Origin: Toxonevra muliebris
Lineage: Eukaryota; Arthropoda; Insecta; Diptera; Pallopteridae
Reading direction: 5' to 3'
NCBI GenBank assembly: GCA_963691655.1
Contig: OY829326.1
Span: 91,443,235 to 91,507,234, forward strand
DNA length: 64,000 nucleotides
Below, in pieces: positions 22,375 through 34,135 of this stretch. Position numbers and translations under genes: made by a program. The first letter of the stretch is position 1. Each line of letters begins with the position of its first letter. The notes beneath the pieces are model-generated. The model saw only the letters and a list, made by a program, of their open reading frames with translations, did not search any database and had not been told where the DNA came from.

Positions 22375-25300
22375 GTGAAGGACTGTATTCTCAGAGCAGA
22401 TACTTCTGAATCATTGATTTTATTTGTCAATAGAGAACTCTATACCACATTTGAATTTTCTGAACTTGATTTTAATTAAAATAGAAATTATATGTTTTCG
22501 TTGGCTTGGCTGAAAGTAGTAATTTAAGTTAACACTATTAGCATTTATTGAAAAAATGTTTTCCCCAACATATATCCGTTTTTGTAACTAATTTATTTAT
22601 TAAACTATTCAATTATTTCAGTTTTCACATAGAAATTGTAGATTTTGCAAGCCATTCTTGCAAAATAACTTTTATTATTACTCAATTTAATTATATGCAT
22701 ACATACATATTTACACTTGCTATTAAAGATATTGTTGAGATTCTTGTGGCGTATGCGCAACTTTTTTTCACTTCACCATAATTTAATGGACTTCTGTTTT
22801 GTGCTGCTAGCTGCTTGTAACTTTATTACAATCAACTGGTTGCTGGTTTGGAATGAGATGGACTGTGTCGGGTTGGTTTGTATTGTTGGGCTTTTGTTAA
22901 ATATTTTTGTTGCTGCTACAATAGCAAATTCAAATTCAACATTGTTATGTGAGAATGAAAATGCCAACGCTGGTCGGTTTTTTCCACACTTTACCGCAAG
23001 CAATTAAGTATGCTTCTATAGCAGGAGTATTTTGTAGCTACTGCTGTTATTTCATTTCACTTGAAAGTGTTTGGTGATTTTTTATCAGAGTAGGGGAGTG
23101 CGGGAGACAATTGTATAGAAAATATTTGAAGAGAAAAATTTTTTGACCCTTTCAATATATCTTTTTAATTATTTAGGACTTCTACAACTATCATAAGAAA
23201 GTTTCAAACCTTTGTATATCCCTATTTGTCTTTTATTAAAGAGAAATTTCTTAAATTTCTTAAATTTTTTGATTTTTATATTCTATAAGAAAAAGCTCGG
23301 CCTTGGCCTCTCAGGGGCTGTTGTGCCATAATAGTAGTAGTAGTATATTCTACAAACATAAAGAGTAATTTTTTACTCTGACATTTGAATTTTTCAATTT
23401 TCACCATCCAAATAGTGAATGAGACGAAAAGGTTGAATTTTGTCCTACTTATTTTATTAGCTGCCATTTTACTTCATCTGGCTTAAATTTTCTTCACTGG
23501 ATTTGTTTTCATGCAATAGCTTGACTTTACATATCTGTAAAAAAACGAATTTGTGTGATATAAAACAACCCCGGTCTCCCCAATGTACAAATACTTGCAT
23601 ATGTATATACGCTTAAATGTGTTTACATAAGTATATGCAAGAATCTATGTGTTCTTATATAGCATAGGCTGACTATCAGAATCACGAATGCGATTTTTCA
23701 ACAGATAGGAGTTAAATATGTTACGATATTTAGATTTGGTCTGCACATTTATAATTCATTTAAATCAGAAATTTGTTCTCTCATTTTGAACTTTGTTAAC
23801 CATAAATTTACTTCGCCTACTTATTACTGCTCCTGAGTATATATTGAAATTTGGATAGTCGAAACGTAAAAATTTAACTTCCTCAAAAACAGAATTTTTG
23901 CACATTCGTGGTTTTGGTTTTTACCGTCGGTATTCTGTACATATATCTAAAATGCGGCAAATTAGTGCTCGCTAGCAATAACATCGGTCACAAATTGTAT
24001 TTAAGTGAATTCCAATGATGTCTTTCAGTCATTATTCAACGTAGGCAACCGTACGTATGAGTGATATTTTCTTTTTCTCCCTTTTCTGTTATACGCGAAT
24101 CTGCCATATTGTCACTGCTACTTTAAATTTGCTTATTTTGTAATTGTGTAATTTCTTTGGAGCAAAATAATAAAATTAATATGAACATTTCTTTTTTGTT
24201 GGTCTTTAGAAAAATATTTTTCTCTTCTTCTTTTCTTTCTTGTGACATTTACAATAAATAATTTATAAAGAAACCCTGAAGCAAGCAAAATTGCTATTGC
24301 TCACATATGTATATATGACCTTTTTTACATATGTATATGTGTATGTATATGTTTGTACGTACTTATTCTTTAGTATTTTTGTGCGCCTACACCACATTGT
24401 AACACATTTATTTGAATTATATCAAAAAGGATAAGGCCCAGCATACATAAATGTATACTTCTTGGTTTTCAATGTTATTGTTGTTAGCTTTATTTATAAA
24501 TTTTCATTATAGCAAGGAGTTCACTATATTTGACAATAGTTGTGCAATTTTCATTTGTTACATATGGTGTAAGAAATCTAAGAATTGCTTTCTTACTAAG
24601 TATTTTGCGTAGGAATCGGGTGAAAGGTTGATTGCAATGAAAGACTTTTTTAATCAATTTATGTACATGATCCAAGAATTACAACAATCAGAAATTTTTA
24701 ACTTCATTTGTGATATTACAAAGTTTCAATTTACCCATATCACACAGAATCCTCGAACTTCCAGAGCTGTGAAATCATAAACTTTAATAGCCGACTTTAA
24801 GTCCCAGGAGATTTCCCATTAAAAGAAAAAAAAGTTAATGAGAATGAATAAATGTGAATCAACGAAATTGCAAAAAAAATTCTTTTAATGGTCAATATGC
24901 AAAATCCGGCTCATTAGTATATATACAATTTGCTTTTTAACACGACTAATTATATTCAATTATAATTTCGCATTACGCTAAACAAAGTTGTAAGGCAAAA
25001 CACATACATAATAATTAAAAGCGGAAAAAAAAGAAATATAACAATAATTGATTTTGCATAAATATATAAATATGTATGTGTTACTGAGATTGCCCACAAT
25101 GTGATATGAGTGTATATATTCCTTGACCTATTTTCAAAGTGGTTCAAAGGCATAAACAAGCACGTTTCATATTTTATTTTTTTCTAAATATTTCTTGATT
25201 GACTTTTGCACAATAAGTGCCATTTAAAAAAAAAAAAAAATTTTATTGATACTTTGTTGTAATTTTTCTGTAAGTTATTATAATTGATTAAATAATCTTT

Positions 25301-25377
25301 TTTCTAAAACTATTCAATAGATATTAATAAGGCTGATTCAAATTAATAATTTAATTAAGGAAACAGAAGGACATATC
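22375..25377. other. AT-rich intergenic stretch, no gene seen
   Basis: Open frames up to 96 codons (for example 22717-23007) overlap on both strands and show no domain, splice structure or homology I recognise. The stretch contains CATATGTATA-type microsatellite runs near 24300-24350. I see no RNA gene. Confidence 0.5.
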
Positions 25378-25479
25378 TTTATAATGGGAGCCCCCCACAA
25401 TCCCGATTTCTTATATCCCTACGGGTCATAATGCAGACTCTTCCTTAAAAATTCGACAAAGGCAAAATCTAGAGAAGAC

Positions 25480-25790
25480 AATATCTAGACAAGACAAAAT
25501 CTAGACATCACAAAATCCAGACAAAAAAATTAAAATTCATTCTTAATTCATTATTTCCTTCAATTCACTCAAAAAATAAATTGTAAATAATTTCTAATAA
25601 TTAAGGTAGGGTTTATGACGAAATCTCGAAAGACACTATCCCGAAAGACAAAATCCAGAAAGACAGAATACAGACAAGACAAAATCTAGACAAGACAAAA
25701 TCTAGACAAGACAAAATCTAAACAAGGCAAAATCTAAACAAGGCAAAATCTAGACAAGACAAAATCTCGACAAGACACAATCCAGGCAAA
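25480..25790. repeat. Left subterminal array of ACAAGACAAAATCTAG units
   Basis: Roughly ten imperfect units of about 16-17 bases built on GACAAGACAAAATCTA, interrupted by a unique AT-rich piece near 25520-25610. The reverse-complement array is at 29465-29545 and again at 29925-29965. Such repeats are typical transposase-binding arrays near MULE or foldback ends. They are not CRISPR: the units abut without unique spacers. Confidence 0.75.
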
Positions 25791-26439
25791 AAATCTCGAC
25801 AAAAAATCCCGACAAAAAAATTTATTAATTAAAAATTTTTTGTAGGGGTTTTTTTGTCGGGAATTACTCTATGTTCCACAAAAAACAATGCAATTCAGGA
25901 AATAATATTTTTAATTAATTATTTTTCAAATAATACCAATGATTTACGGGGGACAATTTTTTTTTTAACTTACAGTGATTTGTAATCGATAACTCAAAAC
26001 ATTAATTTTTTTTAACAAATATGTATAGTTGCATATTTCTACCTAATACAGAATATTTTGTATTTACTTATTTCTACTTTTTTTCAACTGTATTTGAAGA
26101 AATGAAAACAATTTGAATTGAGAATTACATGTTTTTTGTAAAATTACTTGCCTAAAGAAAAATTACAATCATTTGAATGTTGCCTTGGAAACCTAAGTAA
26201 TCTCAGTAATCTTTCAACTTTTATTTATTATAAATTAATCTTTTAATTTCACGTGATTTGCAAAGAGTGTGTACAAGGAGTGAAAAAAAATAATAGAGAA
26301 TTAGTAAAAATATAAAAATTTAGTACGGCTGTAACTTATACATAGGTAAATAATTTGAGAATAAGACAAATGATAACAAAAAGATTTGATACTGTCTTTT
26401 CATACCTAAATCCTTATATCTATATTTTGTTTAACAGAA

Positions 26440-27880
26440 ATTTGTATCCAATTATGGACAACAACATGCAAATTGTTAAATCGAATAAGTGGGGGGGGGG
26501 GGGGGGGGATAAAACTCTGTTTAAATGGATTTCTGTATCACATCAATAAAAAGAGAAATTCAAGAGTCCACTGTATTTGTGAAAAACGCAAGTCAAATTT
26601 CTGCACAGGAAGGGTCAGTACTTTAATAAATGATAGAGGACTACATACTATTGTTAATTTACCTACGGAGCACAATCACGACCCAATGGCTGCAGATGTT
26701 GAAATGGGTAAGGCAAGTAATTCCCTCAAGAGCAAGGCAAAAGAATCGGTCTTAAAACCATGCCAAATAATTTCGTCTATCAGTGCCGAATCCAATCAAC
26801 ATTGCAGAAAATATTTGCCTGCTGTACCTGCACAGCGAAAAAAAATATGTAGAGAAAGGCAAAAATGCAACTGAAGCAACCGAAATCTATTGAAAAAATA
26901 GAAATTCCAAATCGTTTACAATTTTTACTTTCCGTCAAGAAGTTTGAAATCCAATGTGTTATCATCCTAGGCACTATCGATAATATTCAATTGCTGGCTA
27001 AGTCTAATATCTGGATTATGGATGGTACGTTCAAAGTGGTGCCATCGTTACTTAGGCAACTCTTTACGTGTCCGTGGCCGTGTAGGCACAGACACCTGTA
27101 GCGAAATAGTTCCCCTTGTTTATTGCTTAATGTCAGAGAAAAGCGAGCGTTGCTACAACGAGTTCGTACACGAACTCTTGAAGATTGCGTGTGATCATCA
27201 AATTCTTCTTAAGGCCAGTCTTATTCTTTCAGATTTTGAAAAAGCAAGCGTTAAAGTCTTTAAATCGTATTTTCCCGAAGTAAAATTTAAAGGCTGCTTT
27301 TTTCATTTCGGCCAAATCATATGGCGAAAATTACAAAAAGAAAAGCTGAAGGTAAAGTATTGCACCAATGAGGAGTTTTCTTTGCAAATGAAAAAACTAA
27401 AAGCTCTTGCTTTTGTGCCAGCAGCAGACATACTAGAATACTATGAATTAATTAAGATTGGGAACAAATATTTTTTGAAAATTGCAAAATTCTTGGAAGG
27501 CAACTATATATACGGGAAACAATCAAAACGGGGGAAAAAGACTTCCATTCCCATGCACTTATTCTCCTCAATTTTTGTCAGTGTATGATAATGTGCTGCT
27601 TAACCTTCCACGGACCCAAAATAAACTTGAAGTCTGGCATAGAAGACTAGGTTCTCTAATAGGTCATACAAACACAAATATTTACAATATAATTAATAAT
27701 TTAATCCAGGAACAAATAGTAGTAGAAACAAAAATAGAGAAAATAAACGCAGGTGAAAGTCAACCAAAAAAACGCTGTTATGCAAAGAAAGAAGAGTGTC
27801 TCAAAACAATAATTTTTGAAAAAGGTTATTATTTCAAAGAAGAATTTTTAAAAAATATAGCTACCCATCTCCACCTAATA
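26440..27880 (+). pseudogene. MULE transposase with FLYWCH zinc finger, multiply frameshifted
   Basis: The N-terminus, MDNNMQIVKSNK near 26455, runs into an 18-G tract (26491-26508) that shifts the frame. A FLYWCH-type finger follows (CICEKRKSNFCTGRVSTL, then LPTEHNHDP, about 26570-26690). The MULE catalytic core starts with IWIMDGTFKVVP (first Asp, about 27010). After a frameshift near 27055 it shows LILSDFEKA (second Asp, about 27230) and GCFFHFGQIIWRKLQ (about 27290). A further shift near 27550 leads to SVYDNVLLNLPRTQNKLEVW. The protein would act in the nucleus on its own ends. With at least three frame breaks it is inactive. Confidence 0.85.
26491..26508 (+). repeat. G18 homopolymer inside the MULE gene
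   Basis: Eighteen consecutive G residues lie between codons for SNK and GDK of the FLYWCH region. Related proteins have a short GG(D) here, so the tract is either an expansion or an assembly error; either way it breaks the frame. Confidence 0.8.
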
Positions 27881-28999
27881 TTGGGGGTATGAATGTATAT
27901 ACTCGTATTTTTTTCGTAATTTGGACATTTATTGTGAAAAAGCGATTGCAAATTTATTCTTTAAAGTATTGTCCATCGTTAGCCACAACCTTTTCCCATC
28001 TTTCTGGTAGCATATGGATTTCGCGGGTGGGGTAGCACTTCCCATTTTAGCGTTTCCAAGTATGTTTTTACTTGCCTTGCAACATGCGACCGAGCATTGT
28101 CGTGCTGAAGAATAACTTTGTCGTGTCTATTCTCATATTCTGGCCTCTTATCCTTTAATGCTCGGCTCAAACGCATCAATCGTAGTCGGTAGCGGTCGCC
28201 AGTGATCGTTTCATTCGGTGTCAACAGCTCATAATACACGACACCTTTCATATCCCACCAAATACACAGCATGAGCTTGGATCCATGGATATTCGGTTTT
28301 GCCGTTCATGTTGATGCATGTCCGGGCGGTCCCCATGATTTTTTACGCTTTGGGTTATTGTAACGTATCCACTTTTCATCGCCAGTCACAATACGATGCA
28401 GAAAACCCTTTCTTTTCTGTCGTTCAATCAGCAGTTCACATGTGAAAAATTGTCGTTCGACGTCTCTCGGCTTCATTCATTGCTTTTGAATCCTTCCCAA
28501 TGCTTTTAATCGTTTAGAAATGGTTGATTGATCAACTCCTAAAGATTCTGCAAGTTCTTGTTGCGTTTGACATGAATCTTCTTCGAGTAATGCCTTCAAT
28601 TCTTCATCTTCGAACTTTTTCGGGCCGCCTGAACGTTCCCTGTCTTCAACATCAAAATCACCACTTTTGAAACGGGCATACCACACCTGACACATTCTAA
28701 CGTCTATAACACAGTCAGGATAAACTTCAGTGAGTAAACGATGTGCTTCAGTTGCGTTTTTCTTTAAATGGAAGAAGCAAATTAAAACTTCCCGCAAATG
28801 TTGTTTTGTTGGCACGAAATTCGACATTTTCAGCTATAGTAAAACACTTTTGTAAAATTATGAAAATTATTTGACAGATCAATTCTTATAGTATTTTTGG
28901 CGCTCTTCGAGATAGAATATCTGTCAACGTCAAAAAAATGGCGCGTATGATAGATATGAAGTTAGTCACAATTACGAGTTTATACATTCATACTCCCAA
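27881..28999 (-). mobile_element. Internally deleted mariner element
   Basis: TA flanks (27879-27880, 29000-29001) and inverted ends TTGGGGGTATGAATGTATA and TTGGGAGTATGAATGTATA bound 1119 bp, shorter than the usual 1.3 kb. It is inserted in the MULE gene: without it the MULE frame would read HLHLI and stop within two codons of the insertion site. Confidence 0.93.
27958..28827 (-). pseudogene. Mariner transposase (DD34D type), inactive
   Basis: It starts MSNFVPTKQHLREVLICFFH and shows the mariner paired helix-turn-helix region (YARFKSGDFDVEDRERSGGP, CQTQQELAESLGVDQSTISK). Premature stops follow near 28475 and 28315. The catalytic part shows VTGDEKWIRYNNPKRKKSWG (first Asp, about 28380), MLCIWWDMKGVVYYE (about 28270) and VILQHDNARSHVA (second Asp, about 28120). 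The text from WEVLPHP jumps directly to LPERWEKVVANDGQYFKE and a stop at 27958. The segment with the third catalytic Asp (PPYSPDxAPxD in relatives) is missing. Confidence 0.9.
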
Positions 29000-29661
29000 T
29001 ATAAAATATTTTTCATTTATTTTTTCTTATATAACTGTATGTGTAAGAAATTACGTTTTGTTTGTTATATTTTATTTCAGTTATTTTCATAAATTCTCTA
29101 CAAAATGAATCCCAAATTTTTAAATTAAGTTCAAATCAATAAAACATGGAATTGGTTTGTAAGTTGGGGATATTCATGTACAAAACCTGTACCAGTTACA
29201 AATGTAACCCCGTATAGAAGTTATACTTTAGTTAATACTTTTTATAATAGTTAATTTACAAATATTTTTATGTTCAAAAAACTAAATTTTATTTAGTGTT
29301 TGATATTTTGAAATTTCAAAAAAATTTTGTTCAAAAAAAAAAAAAAAAAAAACAAAACTAAAATTTAAACAAAAATAAAATTAAACGAAAAACAAGAAGT
29401 TAATTATTACAACTTATTTACAATTTATATTTTCAGTGAGTTAAGATTGAATTTTTAAGTTTTTATCTAGATTTTGTCTTGTCTAGATTTTGCCTTGTCT
29501 AGATTTTGTCTTGTCTAGATATTGTTATGTCTGGATTTTGTATTGTCTCTGCATTTTAAGGAAGTGTCTAGATTATGTTCCGTAGGGATTTTGGAAATCG
29601 AGATTGTGGGGGGCTCCTTTAACGTGATGTTCTTCGCTTATTTTTATTTTGGCTCCAATTT

Positions 29662-29935
29662 TATTTCTGGTTTTTCTTTTGAACAAAACAATTTTAGAAT
29701 TCCTCTTAAGGACAACCTCATTCTTTCGTATTTTGAAAGAGCACGTGTTAAAGCCTTTAAACGTTTTCCGCTGAAATAGTACTTTTCCTTTATCTCTAGT
29801 GTGGTCCCAACGAAGAGTTTCAATTGCAAATAAAAAACTAAAAGCTTCTTCTTTTATGCCAGCTGCAGACATACTAGAATACTATGAATCCATTAAGACT
29901 GGAAATGGAGAATTTTTGGATTGTATCTTGTCTAG
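29662..29935 (+). pseudogene. Second, deleted MULE coding fragment
   Basis: LKDNLILSYFERARVKAFK (about 29705-29765) and ASSFMPAADILEYYESIKTG (about 29845-29905) are close relatives of 27210-27260 and 27405-27465 in the full copy, with the intervening 130 bases deleted. It lies between the two right-hand termini of the composite element. Confidence 0.8.
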
Positions 29936-30539
29936 ATTTTGTTTTGTCTAGATTTTGTCTGTCTGGATTTCGGGATAGTGTCTTTCGAGATTTCGTCCTA
30001 CATCCCTTTATAATATTTACTGTTTGAAAATTGGGATAGAAACCTTTAACATTCTAGCCTTAAATTTATTTGACTGATTGAACTTATATTTGGCTTAACT
30101 AAGGACAAACTTATTCAAAATGTGTTGATTTAAAAACACGACCTTGCAAAGTTGAGCGCTCTAATGTGCCATGTTAGGGTGGGTCGATATTTATTCCTAT
30201 ACCGGCTATGCTATGTTTTACCCTGCAGAATTTAAATTGTATACTTTAAAAAAAGGACATACATGAACAGTCATTCATACACAATTATCAAGTTTAATTT
30301 AATACCTTGTAAGTATATTCAGGCGGTTGCCATGACGTAGTAGTTAGTGTGCTGGAAGTGGGATGAAAAATCAAAAAGTTTAACATACAATAATAATAAT
30401 TCGAATTAATTTGTTTTTTATTTTAAGCCAACAAAATTTAATTTATTTGTATGTAATACATACATACTATGGACAGTGGTGGTTCTAGGATTTGGGTTTG
30501 GGGGGAGGGGGGCTGATTTTTCTAAATTCAAAGATAAAT

Positions 30540-32810
30540 ATCAGACTCACTATCGACCAAAACCCAGACCTAGACCCAAAACTTGTGCAAAAATTTTTTA
30601 AAATACAGGTCAAAAATTAAAAGATAACTGGAACAAAACTGAGACCAAAATTAAAACTAAAATCGGATAGAAATTTAGGCAGAAATTTCGGTCAAACTTC
30701 AAACTAAAATTCAAATAATCTTCAAAATCTTGATTGTGACTTTTCTGATGGATTTATATTGTTAAATGATCTATTCTGAGAAAACAATTTGAAGGAAATT
30801 TTAATTTCCTTTGAGAAAAAATTTTGATGAAATATGGTAATTCGATACATAAATCTCTATTTTTTGAGTAATTTTTGGTCGAAACAAAAACCCGAAAAAA
30901 AATTAAGTTAAGATAACAGTTGATTTGGATAGTATTTTAAACGAATTTTTAAAATATATATTCATATCACACTTAGCATCGATATCACTATTAATATCGG
31001 CCTGGTGGTGAGTTTACGATCTCACAACTCCATAACCAAGCACTTCATTTTTATGAAAAATTAAGTACATTCTTTAAGCCTGTCATACATTACGTAAAAT
31101 GTAAATATATCTTAATTTGACCAAAAAACCAATACATCTTAAATTGCAACGAGATCCGTACACGCTTTCGGGTACCGGGCAACAACCAGTTAAAAAAAAA
31201 ACAATGTTCAGACCACGAATCGGGCCAAAATTCCAACAAAAATCGACCAAAATGAGATCAAATTCAGACGCTTATTATGAACTGTTCTCGATCTTCGACT
31301 GTAGTCGAATGCCCTGATTGAACGAATTTGAGTTTGGTATTATGACGTGCTTTTGACAGAGGATAGCGTTATTGTGAATTTTGTATATTGTTCACGATAG
31401 TATATTTCTATCAGCTGATCGTCATTTTGAAAAATAAATACGATTTATTTAAAAATGAAGTAGAAAAAATAATGACAAATTAGAAATAATGGTTCAACGA
31501 TTCATCGGAAGAGGATGAGAACTTGATGGAACTGGCCAGAAGTAGAAAACGATTAAGTGCAGCCTTTCGAAAAAGCTTTGGCATTTACGAAATTCATGTA
31601 CAGATTTCTACAGAACTTACGACTGACCAAGGAGGCGTTTTTGGACTTGATGACTACTATAGATGAACTGCCCAGGCATTGCACATGAGCAAGATCAATT
31701 CCAAACATATTAAAATTGGCAACAGTTCTGCGATTTTGTGCTCAGAGATCACTCCAACTAAGCATTGGGAATTAGAATACTCTTGGACTTGCTCAGTCCA
31801 CGTTGTCTGTGGTGTTATCAGAGGTTTTAGATGCCCTGGAAAATTGAATTTGCCAAAGATGAATAAAATTTAATTATACAAGCAAAAGTATATTTTGCTA
31901 ATAAAAGGGGAATGTCGTTGTTTCTATAACTGCAATGTGTTGCTCACCACTTTAAACCTGCAAAAAATTGACAAAAACTATTTAAAATTAGTTTTTAGTC
32001 TTCAAAAAGCAAAAAGAAATAGCAAAATACTTAAATTTTAACAATTATTACTCAGTATGCACCGGATCGAAAGCAAAATTGCGTTCGACAGAAAATTCGA
32101 GGCGCAACGAAAATTTCGACAGGGTTGGACTGCTCATAATACGAATTTTACATTCGATATTCGATCTTCGATAACCAGCAAAGATCGAACGTCGAAAGCA
32201 GATCATAATAAGGGCCTCAGGTCAAAACTCAGACTAAAACCCAACATTCTGACCGAATCGAAACCAAAACCAGTTTTAAAATTCATTCCAAAATTTAAAA
32301 AAATATTTAGACTACAACTCAGACCAATAGTTAAACAAAGCTTTAGGCCAAAAGGACACCAAATACTGAACGAAAGTAACCCAAAATTCAGACCAAAAAC
32401 TAGTATCCGATAATACTTATTTACATCAAAAAATTTTAACTTAAATTAAACAAAAACTAGACCAAAATTCCAGACGAATTCAGACCAAATTTTAAAACAA
32501 AATTAAGACCGATTTCGGACCGAAATTCAGGACAAAATCAAGCCAATTCAGACGAAAATATTGACCAAAAATATTAACTCAAACTAAGAGTTAGATTAAA
32601 ATTGAGGCCAAAAAGAAGCAAAATACAAATTAAAAGCAAACCAAAAATTAGACCAAACATGGATTGAAACTCAAACCAAATTCAGATTAAATTCAAACCA
32701 AAAAAAAAACCAAATTCTGACTTACAATCAAACCAGAATTCAGATCAAAAACGGGAAAGTTTAATCAGTGTCTGACTAGAATTCGGTACAAATTCAATCC
32801 AAAAACTATA
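30540..32810. repeat. Degenerate GACCAAAATTCA repeat
   Basis: Short units around GACCAAAATTCA / CAGACCAAAA recur through 30550-30720, 31185-31260 and 32200-32790 with much drift. The ~118-codon frame at 32057-32413 is produced by this repeat (RPK/KPK text) and is not a gene. Confidence 0.6.
31557..31875 (+). pseudogene. HARBI1-like (PIF/Harbinger) transposase remnant
   Basis: A single plus frame reads FMYRFLQNLRLTKEAFLDLM, then DELPRHCT, a stop, ARSIPNILKLATVLRFCAQR. After another stop it gives TLGLAQSTLSVVLSEVLDAL and IKF. This matches the N-terminal region of HARBI1-type nucleases (RF.LSKE.F..L, RS.AIP..LKL...LRF.A.G, G.SQSS.S..L). Four in-frame stops and loss of the DDE part make it dead. 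It sits inside the hAT-like frame. Confidence 0.65.
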
Positions 32811-33372
32811 CCATTATCAAGATTTCTAAAAGTAAGACATTTAGCTGGCGTTGAAATTATAGATTTAATGTAGTCTGAATGTATTTAATAACCAGTTGCA
32901 CTGTAACGTGCATCCTGAATTGATTCAATTATCCGACCCCATTTTAATATTTATATTAAATTATTATTATTAAAATAAAGTATATTGTAATATAAAATAA
33001 TATTTTAAATCCTAAAGTTTTTCGTTTGTTGAAAGTATATACTTTTCACTGCTGATGGCTTTTTTTTGGAAAAATCTAAATATTTTTGATTTCTCAAAAA
33101 TTACTGTTAACTATAAGATTGTCGGGTTCCTGAGGGGGGCGGGGGGGGGGGGGGGAGAAGGGCTTCAGTCCCTACAGCCTCCCTCTGGATACGCTACTGA
33201 CTATGTATGTATCTACAAATCAACGGTTGTTTATTTTATAAATATAATTTGCATATTTTAAATATTTTGTTATTGATTGCTCATACAAAGTGAAATCTGA
33301 TCGAAATGTATTATAATCATATTTATGATATTCATAGACAAAAATTGGAAATTTTATTAAACGTTAGTTTTT

Positions 33373-33394
33373 GTTCAGCACATTAGTGCTGAAC
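33373..33394. repeat. Perfect 9-bp hairpin
   Basis: GTTCAGCAC, loop ATTA, GTGCTGAAC. No U-run follows and no transcript is implied; it may be the end of a small repeat, since the sequence after it resembles 30349-30405. Confidence 0.6.
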
Positions 33395-33989
33395 GGAGAG
33401 TGAAAAATCCAAAAATTTTAAGTAAAAATAATAATTTCTATACGGCATCATCTCTTGACTGGAAATTCGTATATGATATTTTATAAACTCTCCTCGTGAG
33501 AAGAGTATCTGTCTTTATTGCGTTTTAATGAAAGGTAATTCATTGAAAACTTTAAACGTGATATTCTCAACAATTTGTTGACAGCCCTGCAGTATATGAG
33601 CAAACTACGTTTTGTAAGTTATGACAACAAAGGAAACCAAAATCGGTTGCTTTTGACATTTATCCATTCTGGAGCCCACCAACACATTTATGTGGGTAGA
33701 ATCCGACATGATTTAAAGGTTTTCGTTCTTTATTTAAATAAAAACGATCAATATTCGCCAATTTTCAGTTTTCGTATTTTCAAAAATACTTAACTTTAGA
33801 ACCAATGCAGAGTGTTTAGCTTTTTAAATCTTGATTAAAAAACAACACCACAAACTTTCGTCGTAAATTGTGAATACAAAACTGTAGCTTTCGGCCGGAT
33901 ATCATTAAAAACTTATTTTCATATAGTTACTCAACAAACAAAAAAAACTAATATCCAACATTTTTGTGAAAAATGTGTCGACTTTCAGC

Positions 33990-34135
33990 TGTCTTTTTCT
34001 TTCGACGAATCCCAACGGACCCACTTACCCGCCCAGCCGCACGAGGGGCGCATCCGCATAACGAACGGATCGGTGCCCGAAACAGACACAGTCCGGACTG
34101 CTCTGTATGACGCGACACGTGAAAGGGTGAAGTGA
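33990..34135. other. GC-rich island with a 12-bp palindrome
   Basis: Markedly GC-richer than its surroundings, with several CG dinucleotides and the perfect palindrome CAGTCCGGACTG at 34089-34100. I do not recognise it. It may be the 5' UTR/promoter of a retroelement or of an unseen gene. Confidence 0.4.

Larger units (their letters stand above)
25386..30006 (+). mobile_element. Composite MULE-type transposon with nested mariner
   Basis: Outer ends start GGG and finish CCC and are directly flanked by an identical 8-bp duplication TTTATAAT (25378-25385 and 30007-30014), as expected for Mutator-like elements. Inside are subterminal arrays of a GACAAAATCTA unit, a FLYWCH/MULE transposase (26440-27880), a mariner (27881-28999) and a second shorter MULE coding fragment (29662-29935). 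Two distinct types of terminus occur at each side, in interlocked order. Confidence 0.8.
30474..33199 (+). mobile_element. hAT-like element frame with CAGTGG ends
   Basis: The left end is CAGTGGTGGTTCTAGG, the right end (reverse complement) CAGTAGCGTATCCAGAGG. They are flanked by ACTATGGA (30466-30473) and ACTATGTA (33200-33207), 7 of 8 identical, as expected for hAT. Both ends run into G/C-rich tracts. A related repeat at 36516-36775 continues uninterrupted across the insertion point. No hAT transposase is recognisable inside. Confidence 0.65.

Noticed and set aside
22717..23007. 96-codon hydrophobic frame with an overlapping minus frame
   Set aside because: Only low-complexity hydrophobic text from T-rich DNA; no splice sites, homology or promoter.
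25480..25790. Regular short repeats resembling a CRISPR array
   Set aside because: Units abut or overlap without unique spacers, are mirrored at the other end of a MULE, and the genome is eukaryotic.
32057..32413. 118-codon frame with lysine/arginine/proline-rich text
   Set aside because: Product of the degenerate GACCAAAATTCA repeat; no conserved features.
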